Source: Sabellastarte sp. h YS-2021 (taxonomy: Eukaryota; Annelida; Polychaeta; Sabellida; Sabellidae). Taken from it: a stretch of 64,000 nt of DNA. A model generated the notes under the pieces. The model did no database searches and was not told the DNA's origin. It worked only from the letters and a program-made list of their open reading frames with translations. The stretch is taken from the NCBI GenBank assembly GCA_964017235.1, contig OZ024928.1, positions 868,001 to 932,000 on the forward strand, read 5' to 3'. Positions 1-10,745 of this stretch are shown here, piece by piece; within the stretch, counting starts at the first letter, position 1; each line of letters starts with the position of its first letter. The position numbers and the translations under genes are program-made.

Positions 1-39
1 TTCAGGAGAGACTGGCACGCAAACAATTGCTCAGCCAAC

Positions 40-2007
40 GTGTTAAATATTATCACCAATGGCTACGTTCTGCCATTCCTCTCAAGGCCAAACTTGATAA
101 GATTTCCTCTGATTGTGTCAGAGTACAAGGCCCCTCAAAAAGACCAAGCCTTGGCCGATTGCATCCAGTCTCTCCTGTTAAAGAACGCTATCGAAAGGGT
201 GGAAAATGTAAAATCTCTCGGGTTTTACAGTCGCCTCTTTCTTGTACCCAAGCCTCACCAAAGGTGGAGGCCAGTAATAGACCTAAGCAGGCTCAACACT
301 TTTCTACACGTAGAAAAGTTCAAAATGGAAACGCCAGAGTCCATCAGGACTTCTCTGATTCCGGGGGAATGGGTAGCGTCAATAGACCTGTCGGACGCTT
401 ACCTCCACATCCCCATCCATCCAAACTCAAGGAAGTACCTAAGATTTTGCCACAGGTCACAGGTGTTCCAGTTCACCTCGCTCCCATTCGGACTAGCCAC
501 AGCCCCCCAGGTATTTACCATGGTCGTCAAAGAAGTGAAGCTCATGGCCCTCAGCAGAGGACTCAGACTTCATCAATACCTGGACGACTGGCTGATCAGG
601 TCTCAGTCCCAGGAGGAAGCATTAGTGAACACTCGGACAGTGGTAGATCTCACCCAGTCCTTGGGATGGATCTTAAACCAAGAGAAATCAGAACTGAAAC
701 CAACTCAGGTGTTCTCGTTCGTGGGCTACGAATACCACCTAGATTCAGCCCTTGTAAAACCCACTCAAGAGAGATGGCTCAAACTTCAGGATTTGATCCT
801 ACGACTCAAGTCGAAACATGTTTTGACTGCAAGATGTTTGATGTCTCTAATTGGGTTGCTAGCCTCAACGGAGAAGATGGTCCCGGAGGGACGCCTTCAC
901 ATGAGACCGTTTCAGTTTCACCTGAAAGAGCACTGGAAATTTCCTCAGTCGCTGGACAGCCTCCTTCCCTGGACAGAAGTCATTTCTGCTCATCTGGACT
1001 GGTGGCAGAATCCTGCAAAGGTGATGATAGGCGCCGACCTTCATCCCAAAGACCACAGTATCCAACTCTTTACAGACGCCTCAAACGAAGGCTGGGGCGC
1101 TCACTTAGAACAAAGTTCTACAAAAGGTCTGTGGTCACCTCAGGAAAAAGGACTTCACATAAACGTCCTAGAATTGAAAGCTGTCTTTCTGGCTTTGAGA
1201 CACTTCAAAGACCAGTGTCAGGACCAAACAGTGCTAGTTGCCACGGACAACTCAACTGTGGTAGCTTACATAAACAAACAAGGGGGAACACACTCGGCGG
1301 AGATGTGCGCACTCCTGTGGAGACTCATGACCTGGTGCCACCACTATCACATAATCTTGAAAGCCAGACACATTCCAGGGTGCCTGAATGTGATGGCCGA
1401 CCTACTTTCCAGGTCGAACCAGGTTCAGTCGACCGAATGGTCACTCCATCCACAGGTGTTCAAACAGATCTGCCGAAAGTGGTTCACTCCCCACGTGGAC
1501 CTTTTTGCCACTCATCTGAACCACAAGCTCCCTCTGTACGTGTCTCCTATCCCAGACCCCCAGGCCTGGGACATAGATGCTCTAAACATAGACTGGATGG
1601 GTCTCACTGCTTATGCTTACCCTCCAACGGCTCTCCTTTACAGGGTGATCCAAAAAATCAGACAATGCACCTGCCTGATCATACTAATAGCCCCAGGCTG
1701 GCCAGGGATGCCCTGGTTCTGGGACCTAGTGCAGCTCTCAACAGAGATCCCTCTGCAACTCCCGGTGTCGACAACACTCCTCAAGCAGTCCCACAACTTC
1801 GTGTTCCACAGCTCCCCGCAGCACCTCAACCTCCACGCCTGGTCTCTAGGAGTGGACAACTCCAAGAACAAGGCTTCTCTGTGGAAGTGGCAGAGAGAAT
1901 TGCTGCACCTCAGCGGTCTTCAACAAGGAACATCTACAAATCAAAGTGGGCCCTATTTGAAAAATGGTGCAGAGATAATTCGGTGGATTTCTCCTCACCA
2001 TCTGTGA
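40..2007 (+). CDS. DIRS reverse transcriptase / RNase H
   Basis: Open frame of 655 codons. RT blocks run from about residue 60 (LVPKPHQRWRPVIDLSRLN), through DLSDAYLHIPIHP and FTSLPFGLATAP, to the catalytic YLDDWL near residue 180. RNase H follows at about residues 340-460, with LFTDAS, ELKAVFLAL, ATDNSTVVAYINK and an HIPG-type C-terminal block, so the usual acidic residues are recognisable. The last ~150 residues (PHVDLFATHLN, PGWPGMPWFWDL) match the conserved tail that follows RNase H in DIRS elements. The first ATG used here is only the first in the window; the true N-terminus may lie upstream. The enzyme would copy element RNA into cDNA. The downstream recombinase is read in another frame and overlaps it, as DIRS elements are known to do. 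Confidence 0.88.
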   Translation: MLNIITNGYVLPFLSRPNLIRFPLIVSEYKAPQKDQALADCIQSLLLKNAIERVENVKSLGFYSRLFLVPKPHQRWRPVIDLSRLNTFLHVEKFKMETPESIRTSLIPGEWVASIDLSDAYLHIPIHPNSRKYLRFCHRSQVFQFTSLPFGLATAPQVFTMVVKEVKLMALSRGLRLHQYLDDWLIRSQSQEEALVNTRTVVDLTQSLGWILNQEKSELKPTQVFSFVGYEYHLDSALVKPTQERWLKLQDLILRLKSKHVLTARCLMSLIGLLASTEKMVPEGRLHMRPFQFHLKEHWKFPQSLDSLLPWTEVISAHLDWWQNPAKVMIGADLHPKDHSIQLFTDASNEGWGAHLEQSSTKGLWSPQEKGLHINVLELKAVFLALRHFKDQCQDQTVLVATDNSTVVAYINKQGGTHSAEMCALLWRLMTWCHHYHIILKARHIPGCLNVMADLLSRSNQVQSTEWSLHPQVFKQICRKWFTPHVDLFATHLNHKLPLYVSPIPDPQAWDIDALNIDWMGLTAYAYPPTALLYRVIQKIRQCTCLIILIAPGWPGMPWFWDLVQLSTEIPLQLPVSTTLLKQSHNFVFHSSPQHLNLHAWSLGVDNSKNKASLWKWQRELLHLSGLQQGTSTNQSGPYLKNGAEIIRWISPHHL

Positions 2008-2924
2008 AGCAAATCTCAGATTTCTTTATGTATCTGTACCAAGACCTAAACAGGCGCCCCTCTACCATTGATGGTTACAGGACAGCTATTGTTGACACTC
2101 TGGGCCCTACGGCCCAGCATATTGCCCATAATGAGGACCTTCACAGGTTGCTCTCCAGTTTTCACAGGGATCGCCCCAAGAGTTCCAGAAACCTTCCTCA
2201 GTGGAACCTATCTGTTGTCCTCAATGAGCTCACAAAAGCGCCCTTTGAGCCTATGAAAGACACAGACCTCAAACATCTCACTCTCAAGACTGCTTTCTTG
2301 CTAGCTCTGGCCTCCGGCAAGCGCCGCAGTGAAATCCACGCCTGGGTCGCAAACAAAGTATCTAATCTAGGCCAATGGGAAAAGGTAGCCTTGTTCCCTT
2401 CATCAGATTTTATAGCCAAAAACCAGCTAGCAAGAGAAGGTTCTCAAAGTGTGTCTCCGGTGACTATTCCTGCCTTGACTACCATTGTAGATAGACAATT
2501 CAAAGAAGACAGGACCTTGTGTCCTGTACGGGCTTTGAGGTACTATCTGGACCAAACCAAGGACCTGAGAGGGTCCCAGTCTCTTCTTTTCATCTCCTTC
2601 AAGAAAGGACATACCTCAGATATCAGACCCGCTACTCTCTCTTCATGGTTGAAACAAACCATTCTACTTTGTTATAAGCAAGCAGACCAGCAAGCCTTGG
2701 ACTTAGTCCAAGTTAAAGCGCATGACATTAGGGCCTTCGCAGCCTCTAAGGCTTTTTACGGTGGGGTATCGGTGGACCAGATCATGCAAGCGTGTCACTG
2801 GAAAGCTCACAACACGTTTACCAATTTTTATCTAAAAGACCTTACTTGGTCGGACAACGACAACAACATGTATCTGGGACCAGTAGTAGCGGCTCAACAG
2901 GTCCTAGACCCTTCTCCTCAGTGA
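1791..2924 (+). CDS. DIRS tyrosine recombinase (integrase)
   Basis: This frame encodes a tyrosine recombinase that would integrate the circular DIRS cDNA. The N-terminal core-binding region (about 1860-2240) contains IYKSKWALFEKWC and FFMYLYQDLNRRPSTIDGY. The catalytic region shows Arg in ASGKRRSEIHA, the HxxR box as HDIR, the CHW box, and the Tyr nucleophile in FTNFYL close to the C-terminus. This is the full R-HxxR-H/W-Y set. The frame is open back to base 27, so it runs beneath the whole RT/RNase H frame. The start given is where similarity to the other copies in this frame becomes domain-like and is approximate; no ATG marks it. It ends just before a G run. Confidence 0.85.
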   Translation, partial: PQLRVPQLPAAPQPPRLVSRSGQLQEQGFSVEVAERIAAPQRSSTRNIYKSKWALFEKWCRDNSVDFSSPSVKQISDFFMYLYQDLNRRPSTIDGYRTAIVDTLGPTAQHIAHNEDLHRLLSSFHRDRPKSSRNLPQWNLSVVLNELTKAPFEPMKDTDLKHLTLKTAFLLALASGKRRSEIHAWVANKVSNLGQWEKVALFPSSDFIAKNQLAREGSQSVSPVTIPALTTIVDRQFKEDRTLCPVRALRYYLDQTKDLRGSQSLLFISFKKGHTSDIRPATLSSWLKQTILLCYKQADQQALDLVQVKAHDIRAFAASKAFYGGVSVDQIMQACHWKAHNTFTNFYLKDLTWSDNDNNMYLGPVVAAQQVLDPSPQ

Positions 2925-2944
2925 TGTCTTCTTCGGAAAGAAAA

Positions 2945-2954
2945 GGGGGGGGGG
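2945..2954 (+). repeat. G run after the recombinase stop, copy 1
   Basis: Ten consecutive G, 20 bases after the recombinase frame ends. The same place in copy 2 (47171-47190) holds twenty G. It is therefore a feature of the family and may act on RNA structure or 3' processing; the role is unknown. Confidence 0.8.
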
Positions 2955-3435
2955 CACGTCCGCTACAGCTAAGCCTTCAGGAGTCTCCCCAGGTCTAGGT
3001 ATAAGCTACCTCATCAGGGTGTTACAGGTAAGGTCTCACATATTAAATTTACATTAACTTTAAATTCTTGGGACCATAAGGTTGTCTTATAAATAAGGTT
3101 GCAAATAGCAATTCTAGAACCTTGACCTCATTTCTGACGTCATAGCCCTTAGGGGTTCTTCCTATCTGTGTACTCCGGGTACACAATCCTCCTTCCAAAC
3201 ACCCTACAGTGTACGACACTGTGTATTCTCATCAGGTTTTTGGCTCTTTACAAGTCCAACCTTCAGGATTGGGACTCTGTAAATGGGACTCAGACTGGAA
3301 ATTTTTTGGAACTATTTTTTATTACTCTCAATTCGAGAAAAACAACATTCAGACCTTCCAGTCTCAGCTGTAATCCCGCCACCGGGCGGTTGAATTCAGC
3401 ATTCAGTCCCACATGGTAAGCTATTGTAGCGCAAT

Positions 3436-3749
3436 AAAATTGAAAATTTTAATTACTTAAATGTAGCTTTTATAAGCTACAAGCTTACCATGTGGGACTG
3501 AGAAGAGTCCCACCCTACCTCCCCGCTGTATTACAGCTGAGGGGACATGGGTTTAATCTCAACGAAAAGGAGGCTGATACACAGGAAGTGATGACGTCAC
3601 GACAACCTATGAGGCCGAACCAACTACATGCTTGTTTTTCTCGAGCGTTGGTCGTCTGTGCCTCGCGGCAACCAGTAAAGCATTCAGTCCCACATGGTAA
3701 GCTTGTAGCTTATAAAAGCTACATTTAAGTAATTAAAATTTTCAATTTT
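3436..3749. repeat. DIRS terminus: perfect 66 bp inverted repeat around a leader-like segment
   Basis: Bases 3436-3501 and 3684-3749 are exact reverse complements (66 of 66 by eye). Both include CAGTCCCACATGGTAAG or its complement. The ~180 bp between them resembles, in reverse orientation, the leader that follows the same motif at 19.33 kb. This matches the inverted terminal repeat plus internal complementary region that DIRS elements use to circularise. Confidence 0.75.
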
Positions 3750-3750
3750 G

Positions 3751-4270
3751 TGTTTTACCTTATATCTCCTTTATTCTTGCTTACAGAGCTTTAGAATGTA
3801 TTAAGAGGTATTGGGAAACCATATGTGAAGAGTCGAGATAGCCGGTCCAATTTACCTCCTGACCTCCCCTTATGGGTCAAACTGGGGTCATAAAATAGCC
3901 GATTTTGTGTTTTTGTCTTGTATCTCCTTTATTCTTGCTTTTAGAGCTTTACAATGTATTAAGAGGTATTGGAAAACCTTATGTGAAGAGTCTAGATAGC
4001 CGGCCACGTTTACCACCTGAGCCCCCCCCCCCCCCCCCCCCCCATGGGTCAAACTGGGGTCATAAAATAACCAATTTTGTGTTTTTGCCTCATATGTCCT
4101 TTGGATTTTTGCTTTTATAGCTTTAGAATGTATTAACAGTTAGTTGGAATTCGTTGAGAGTCTAGGTAGCTGGTCAAATTAGCCCTCTGACCCCCTCTCA
4201 TGAGTCAAACTGGGGTCATAAAATTTCAACTTTTCTGTTTTTGCCTCATATCTTCTTTATTATTGGTTCT
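3751..4270. repeat. ~155-170 bp satellite (family S1), about 3 units
   Basis: Units start near 3763, 3921 and 4092 with TATCTCCTTTATTCTTGCTT and contain AGCCGGTC and TGGGTCAAACTGGGGTCATA. The second unit holds a pure C run at 4021-4043. The same family recurs as one worn unit at 8571-8700 and as an array at 63.45-64.0 kb, where it forms the core of a hairpin-ended element. Confidence 0.85.
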
Positions 4271-4819
4271 TCTTTATGATGTCATTATCTTTATGTTATT
4301 TTCATATCTTAGTGCAAAGGGTGTAACTTTTAGAAATTGCACTCACGACTTATACATACTATTAAAGCAGGCAAAATATATTCCTATTTTGTTGTCATCA
4401 TCTAAAATTATGATATGCATTACATTATGCTTGCTTTATTGTAAAAAACTGGGTCCAAATATTTACAAACTCATTTCTGTTCAGTGCAGCAGTTTGATAA
4501 ATGACATTTTATAAATTCCCATTTTTAGCTCATTATCACTTCTTCTGACTTCCATTCTTTTGCAGTAAACTAATAACTCAACAATGCAAACATATTCTTG
4601 TCCCTTATTTATACATAAAATCTACATATCACTGACACTTGCAACAGAGCATAGATAAAGATAACATCTTACTCCTTATATGACCATTTCTTCATGCATA
4701 GACTAAAACAGGGTGAGAAGGGGTGTTGGGGGAGACACATTAACTATTGATAAACCCTTATTAGCATATACCCAGTGGACTAATTCTCTGGGGACTCATC
4801 AAAGACTGGCAATTATATA
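4271..4819. other. No gene seen; AT-rich non-repetitive sequence
   Basis: No convincing exon, RNA gene or element end. A good splice-acceptor-like CAG near 4565 is followed at once by stops in all useful frames. Confidence 0.5.
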
Positions 4820-6660
4820 TGTTACAGGCAATCTGTGTAACCAGGCATTACACGTAATGACTGAACATTTCAGTCATTTCGCGAAATGCCTAAACAGTTT
4901 AGCCATTTCGCGAAATGCCTAGGCATTTCAAATTGTAATGACTGAAAATGAGCTCTAGGCATTACGCGTAATTCCTGAACATAGTTTTTCAATCATGTTT
5001 GATGATTATCATGAATTATTTTGACTATATAATTTTATACTTGCTTGTTGTATACTTAGAGAATATATTTTATGTCCATTCATGAACAACAATAATGAAA
5101 ATGGTATTTTGATTAAAAATATCTATTTTCAAATTTATTGAAATGGTTTTGTTATCACTTACCAAACAAAGTATACAGAAAACATAATAATACATACAAA
5201 TACAAAATAATGTTAAAAGCAATGTTTCAAAAAAGTCGCATAATTGACCAAGACATATACAGTATATTCTGTTACCATCAACAGAGTTTACTTAATATCA
5301 TTACGTATACATTGTTGTGTAACTAAACTCAGCAGTGAAACCTTACATGACTGCTAAAATATGAAAACAGAAAATCTGCCTTCACATTTACACATTATAC
5401 TTCTTTAAAACTAGCAGCTAATTTCAGCTCTTCAATCATTGTAGTATGCTGCTGTTTGGTATCAGAACTTTCTTATCAGCTTCATATTTCTTGAATAGGT
5501 CAGTTTTAAAATTCTCTTCAAAAGTTTTGCTGAGTAATGTATCGGTAATCTATCTTGTCAAGAAATGGTATCAGTTATTTAAAGCTAAAATACTGCTCTC
5601 AAGTGAGTTCTAACTAATTAAAATCATTCTTCAGGTTCTTGCACTATTGATGTTTTGACATAAAATACTAGTATGTCATTGTCATATATCAAAGCTGCTA
5701 GCACCTTTCATTGGGAGGGTGGGGGGCATTTGTGCAGAATACTCACTAAAGTCAAACAAGCTAAGTGTTTAGGTGCTCAAAAGGTTGGGGAGTCCTAATT
5801 GCAGTTAAGCTTGTTTCATCTAACAGGATTAACATAAAAGTTGTCAGTATTTGTCTCATATAATTAAAGAAGCCCCTCACATAACAAGACAAGAAAACTT
5901 AATCTTTTGAAAAAAATAAAAACAATTGGATGCCCTTCTTACAACTGAATGAAAAGAGGTATGAAAGATATGATTATTAATGATAACATTGCAAAACTGC
6001 TCATTTATTTATTCAATATACAAGAAAAGTATAAAATATATCAACATGTACCTTCATTGAAAGTCATACAGTTAAAAGTACAACTTGAATTACTTCTATC
6101 AGCAAGAAATAACACATATCTATAAAATAAAATAAAAATGGTCAGACAGACTGCTTGAAATCTCAAACCAAAGTTTAAGGATTTGATATAATTAAAGAAG
6201 CCACACCCCATATAATAACATCAGAGGATGTACTTAGAACTGAAAAATGATTTGAACATGGTACTATTCTTACAAGTAAATGAGAATAAGTATGAAATGT
6301 ATCATCATTAATGGTTGTATAGTAAAACTATTTATTAACTCACTTTTGCAAAAATGCATGAGATATGTCAAAATATAGCTTCATTAATTGTCATACAGTT
6401 AAAACCACATCTTGAATTGCTTATAGCAAGAAATAATCATATTCCTTCAAAAATATACTTTAAAAAGATGATTACACAGATTGCCTGAAATTTCAAATAC
6501 TTGTTTAGGCAATCTGTGTAACACTGAACCTTATATTTCAGTCATTACGTGAAATGCCTAGGCATTTCGCGAAATGGCTAAACTGTTTAGACATTTCGCG
6601 AAATGACTGAAATGTTCAGTCATTACGCGTAATGCCTGGTTACACAGATTGCCTGTAACA
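4820..6660. mobile_element. Non-autonomous TIR DNA transposon with palindromic ends
   Basis: The ends are inverted repeats of about 110 bp: the left starts TGTTACAGGCAATCTGTG near 4820 and the right ends with its complement at 6660. TATATA flanks both sides (4814-4819 and 6661-6666), a plausible target duplication or TA-type target. Each arm contains 14-base palindromes of the form CATTTCGCGAAATG and CATTACGCGTAATG. The right end is itself a foldback: a second AGGCAATCTGTGTAAC lies at about 6505, facing the terminal copy. The interior has no open frame for a transposase. It holds a diverged ~310 bp tandem duplication (about 5866-6180 and 6185-6490), each copy starting AATTAAAGAAGCC. Confidence 0.85.
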
Positions 6661-7548
6661 TATATAAATAGAAATGAGCATTATTCATAAGATATAAATA
6701 GGCTTGTGGGAACATAGACCTTATATTTACTCATTGGGATAGATGTGTTCAGAGCATTGTGTCATAAACTTCTTGCCTTTCTAAAGGCTCAAATTTTACT
6801 ACGCCTTTTTAGTCGAATCAAAGATTCGAGTTATGTACTGATTTGCGGCCACGATTTTAAATTGGCCGTTTAAGCCCTTAAATATCAAATTCTGCATAAT
6901 ATTTCTTCACATATCTGTACATTAAGGTGTATATTATACACTCTGCCATTTTGAAGATTTTTAATACCTTTATTAAGTTATATTTTATGAAGTAAAAAGC
7001 TTGTCTAGCACTACGTCTGGCTTTCTGTAAGGTCCCGGATGTCCTAGAAACTATTGTTTTACCCATTGTTATGGCCTACTCGAACGAGTCTTTTTTAACC
7101 GTTTCGTCTGCTGGTTTCTAGACGTGAAACCCCAATTAATTTATTTGTCTGCTGGTGTATCACGCAGTCACTGTTAATGTAAAAATGTTGTCTGCGCATC
7201 TCCCCATTTGTCAAACAAATAAACCGCAAAGAAATTAATGAATGAAGTGACGTCACGGTAGTACTACAGCTTTGTGGTTCAGCCAATCAGAATCGACAAT
7301 GAAAATATTCAAACTCTGTAGTTCTACATTCAACCACTCGAAGGCGCTTTTGCATGTCCTAGAATACTTCATCGGTAAAATACAGCATAATCTGTCTCTC
7401 CCTATTATCGCTCATTGTGGCTATCGAATATTTTAATATTTAAATACTTACAATTTGCTTCTGTAAAATATCCATATACAGTACTATAGTATATCCACGC
7501 TTCAAAATTGAAATATGGCTTCTCATTTCAAAATCAAATTTCAAACTG
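6661..7548. other. No gene recognised
   Basis: Unique-looking sequence with somewhat higher CpG around 7000-7300. Open frames are short (about 60 codons) and look random. No paired splice sites with an open frame were found. Confidence 0.4.
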
Positions 7549-7845
7549 CAAGTCCGTGACCAGGAAATATGCTGGTAGTTTTCGTCTTAAACCAGCCTTG
7601 TAAAATATTAAATTGTCACGAAACCCCCACAATGAACTGCCGTGACTGCACATATTTGCTCATTAATATTAATGAGGCAAGTCCGCGAACAGGAAATATG
7701 CTGGTAGTTTTCATCTTAAACCAGCCTTGTAAAATATTGTCGGGAAATCCCCTCAAAGAACTGCCGTGACTGTGCATGTTTGCTCATTAATATTAATGAG
7801 GCAAGTCCGTGCTGGTGGTTTTCATCTTAAACCAGCCTTGTAAAA
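7549..7845. repeat. ~125-130 bp tandem repeat, 3 copies
   Basis: Units start AAGTCCGTGACCAGG near 7549, 7679 and 7803. Each has a CTGGTAGTTTTC motif, AAACCAGCCTTGTAAAA, and (in the first two) CTCATTAATATTAATGAG, an 18-base palindrome. The third copy is shortened. Confidence 0.8.
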
Positions 7846-8570
7846 CTGCGCATCTACAGACCCTTTATATTTGTAAACCTATCACATCATGTCACTACAA
7901 ATACCCATCTCGCTACACAAATCTGAAAACTTCCCTGATAGCGGTTTGCAAATGCGGGCGATAATACAGAGTTTACAGATTTCAACACCCAGTGCTGTCC
8001 TAAGATTCGACTTTGTGGTTGGGTGAAGGCCAACCACTTCACTCTTGTTCTAAAATATAAATACATATAAGGCATTTAACAGTGACAAGCTGTTTCATGT
8101 AAAAACATCAAAAAAAGTACTAGAATCTGAGAAAGGCTTTTTACTGAGTTGCAACTTCCTCCTTTAAAGCAAATTTTCCTTTAAATGCCTGATATATTAG
8201 TAAGACATTGAGATTCATACCGACATAATATGTAGCATCAAGTTTGAAAAAGTTTTTTTAAACCAAGTCGATTCATGGATTGATCTGGTTTGCAAAACTT
8301 GATTTGCAAATTGATTCAGTTTACAATTTTATGAATCCTTGCACCCCTAGTAGCAAGGACTCTTCTGGAAAAAAATTTGAATTTTCAATATTCTGACAGG
8401 GGTCTTGAATTTTTGTGGAAATGGAAAATGTCATTTATTTAACTGTAAAATATACAGTGATTTTAGCAAATTTTGCATCTGCTGCTCGGTAAAGTTACTT
8501 CAAAGTTGAGTTTATCATATGGAAAAGGTCTTTTATCCCTCTCTGTATTGCTTCTTGGACTTTCAACCCA
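7846..8570. other. No gene seen
   Basis: AT-rich sequence without a supported gene. It may be worn interior of the element whose 3' end is at 8943, but I cannot show that. Confidence 0.35.
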
Positions 8571-8943
8571 GTTTTGTGGTCCCCATATATGGAGAGTTTA
8601 TATAGCCAGTCAGGTTTACCCACTGACCCCTTCTTACGGGTCAAACTGGCGTCATAAATTAGCAGGTTTTCTTGTTTTGCCTTATATCTACTTTAAAACA
8701 ACTGTTCTTACAAACTATAGCATTTATTAAATTAACTTTACACAATTTATGACCATAGAAAACAAAATAAAGCTTACATTTTTCTTTCATGTTAATGCAT
8801 GAACTTCCACACTGTCTGCTTAACTTTAGCTTCTTTTCTCAGCGCTGCATGTTTTTCTTTTCAAAAACCTTTTTCTGCTTTATACTATAAAGCAGCTGAC
8901 CTTTTGGGACACTTTGTTTTTGTTAGCAAAAACATTTTTCTAG
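8571..8943 (+). mobile_element. 3' end of a Helentron-like element with one worn S1 unit
   Basis: A degenerate S1 unit (8571-8700, with GGGTCAAACTGGCGTCATAA) is followed at 8906-8943 by GGGACACTTTG, the hairpin GTTTTTGTTAGCAAAAAC (8916-8933), a T run, and CTAG. This is the same order as the 3' ends at 14946 and 59021. Its 5' end is not identified. The S1 array at 3.75 kb may belong to the same copy, split by later insertions. Confidence 0.6.
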
Positions 8944-9034
8944 TTATACTTTATTTACAGCGATTTCAAATTTTGAAGTGGAGAAAAGTTTATGTCGGCC
9001 ATATGTAAGTCCTCTTTACAAAATTTAAGCCCAC

Positions 9035-9205
9035 TACCAACCAGTCTCAAAGTTAAGCCCTTATTTAAGGCTAAGACTGGTCTTAACTTTGTGAATACCG
9101 CTAAGACTAAGCCAAAAGTCTTAGCAATTTTTCTGTGAAAGTTAAGACAAAAGTCTCAACTTTAAGCCTAAGCCCTGGCTAAGACCTTTCGTGAATACGG
9201 GCCCT
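9035..9205. repeat. Probable short interspersed repeat rich in AAGTCTTAG-type inverted motifs
   Basis: The block contains several inverted pairs built on TAAGACT/AGTCTTA and ends GTGAATACGGGCCC. It looks like one end of a short palindromic element. The family is not identified. Confidence 0.35.
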
Positions 9206-9289
9206 GGTTTCTGTTTTTTACCCCACAGCCCTTAAGGGCTGTCGGGGTATTGTTTTCACCCATGGTGTCCGGGCGGGTGGCGGAAAATA

Positions 9290-10745
9290 GTTTGTCCGGG
9301 CTGTATCTCAGAAACCGTAAGGTGTAGGAAGTTGATACTTGGTAGGGACATTGGTTAGGGAGTGTAGGTGTGCAACGTCATGGTCTGACCTTGATTTGAC
9401 CTTTGACCTTGCCGTAGTGACCTTGAGTTTGAAAATCTTGTCCGGGCTGTATCTCGGAAACCGTAAGGTGTAGGAAGTTGATACTTGGTAGGGACATTGG
9501 TTAGGGGGTGTAGTTGTGCAACGTCATGGTCTGACCTTGATTTGACCTTTGCCGTAGTGACCTTGACCTATAAAATCTTGTCCGGGCTATATCTCGGAAA
9601 CCGTAAGGTGTAGGAAGTTGATACTTGGTATGGACATTGGTTAGGGGGTGTAGTTGTGCAACGTCATGGTCTGACCTTGATTTGACCTTTGACCTTGCCG
9701 TAGTGACCTTGACCTATAAATTCTTGTCCAGGCTATATCTCGGAAACTGTAAGGTATAGGAAGTTGATATTTGGTAGGGACATTGGTTAGGGGGTGTAGG
9801 TGTGCAACGTCATGGTGTGACCTTGATTTGACCTTTGACCTTGCCGTAGTGACCTTGACCTATAAAATCTTGTCCAGGCTATATCTCAGAAACCGTAAGG
9901 TGTAGGAAGTTAATACTTGGTAGGGATATTGGTTAGGGGGTGTAGGTGTTCAACATCATGGTCTGACCTTGATTTGACCTTTGACCTTGCCATAGTGGCC
10001 TTGACCTATAAAATCTTGTTCGGGCTATATCTCGGAAACCGTAAGGTGTAGGAAGTTGATATTTGGTAGGGACATTTGCTAGGGGGTGTAGGTATGCAGT
10101 ATCATGGTGTGACCTTGATTTGACCTGTGACCTTGCCGTAGTGGCCTTGACCTATAAAATCTTGTCCGGGCTATATCTCAGAAACCGTAAGGTGTAGGAA
10201 GTTGATACTTGGTAGGGATATTGGTTAGGGGGTGTAGGTGTGCAATGTCATGGTCTGACCTTGATTTGACCTTGCCATAGTGACCTTGACGTATAAAATG
10301 TTGTCCGGGCTATATCTCGGAAACCGTAAGGTGTAGGAAGTTGGTACTTGGTAGGGACATTGGTTAGGGTGTGTAGGTGTGCAACGTCATGGTCTGACCA
10401 GGATTTGACCTTTGACCTTGCCATAGTGACCTTGAGTGTAAAAATCTTGTCTGGGCTATATCTCGGAAACCGTAAGGTGTAGGAAGTTGATACTTGGTAG
10501 GGACATTGGTTAGGGGATATAGTTGTGCATCGTCATGGTCTGACCTTGATTTGACCTTTGACCTTGGCGTAGTGACCTTGACCTATAAAATCTTGTCCGG
10601 GCTATATCTTGGAAACCGTAGGGTTGAGGAAGTTGATACTTGGTAGGGACATTGGTTAGGGGCTGTAGGTGTGTGTTATCATGGTGTCACCTTAATTTGA
10701 CCTTTGACCTTGTCCTAGTGACCTTGACCTATAAAATCTTGTTGC
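9290..10745. repeat. ~147 bp satellite (family S2), about 10 units
   Basis: Units start with a variant of TGTCCGGGCTATATCTCGGA, followed by AACCGTAAGGTGTAGGAAG, and end with a run of TGACCTTGA-type motifs. Steps between starts are 137-149 bp. The TGACCTTGA motifs, three to four per unit, resemble nuclear-receptor half-sites (AGGTCA in reverse). Confidence 0.9.

Larger units (their letters stand above)
1..3749 (+). mobile_element. DIRS-like tyrosine-recombinase retrotransposon, copy 1 (right part)
   Basis: Visible parts in order: reverse transcriptase and RNase H (about 40-2007), tyrosine recombinase (about 1791-2924), a 3' region with a G run, and a terminus built of inverted repeats (3436-3749). 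An RT/RNase H paired with a tyrosine recombinase instead of a DDE integrase, and the YLDD box in the context LHQYLDDWL, are hallmarks of the DIRS order. The gag-like part and the 5' end lie left of the window. What is visible looks whole, so this is probably the youngest of the three DIRS copies here. On the right it abuts a ~155 bp satellite at 3751, so it probably inserted into that array. Copy 2 (42.8-47.9 kb) is a close relative; copy 3 (47.9-52.4 kb, minus) is more distant. Confidence 0.9.

Noticed and set aside
27-1750. Upstream ~570 codons of the 965-codon frame as a separate protein
   Set aside because: It lies under the RT/RNase H gene in another frame, has no recognisable domain, and is rich in Pro/Ser/Arg as expected of an out-of-frame reading. 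Only the recombinase part is annotated.
4541-4620. Exon after the acceptor-like CAG at ~4565
   Set aside because: Good pyrimidine tract, but stops follow in the useful frames and no donor is near.
6661-7548. Promoter or first exon in the CpG-richer stretch near 7.0-7.3 kb
   Set aside because: No initiator, open frame or splice site that stands out; base composition alone is weak evidence.
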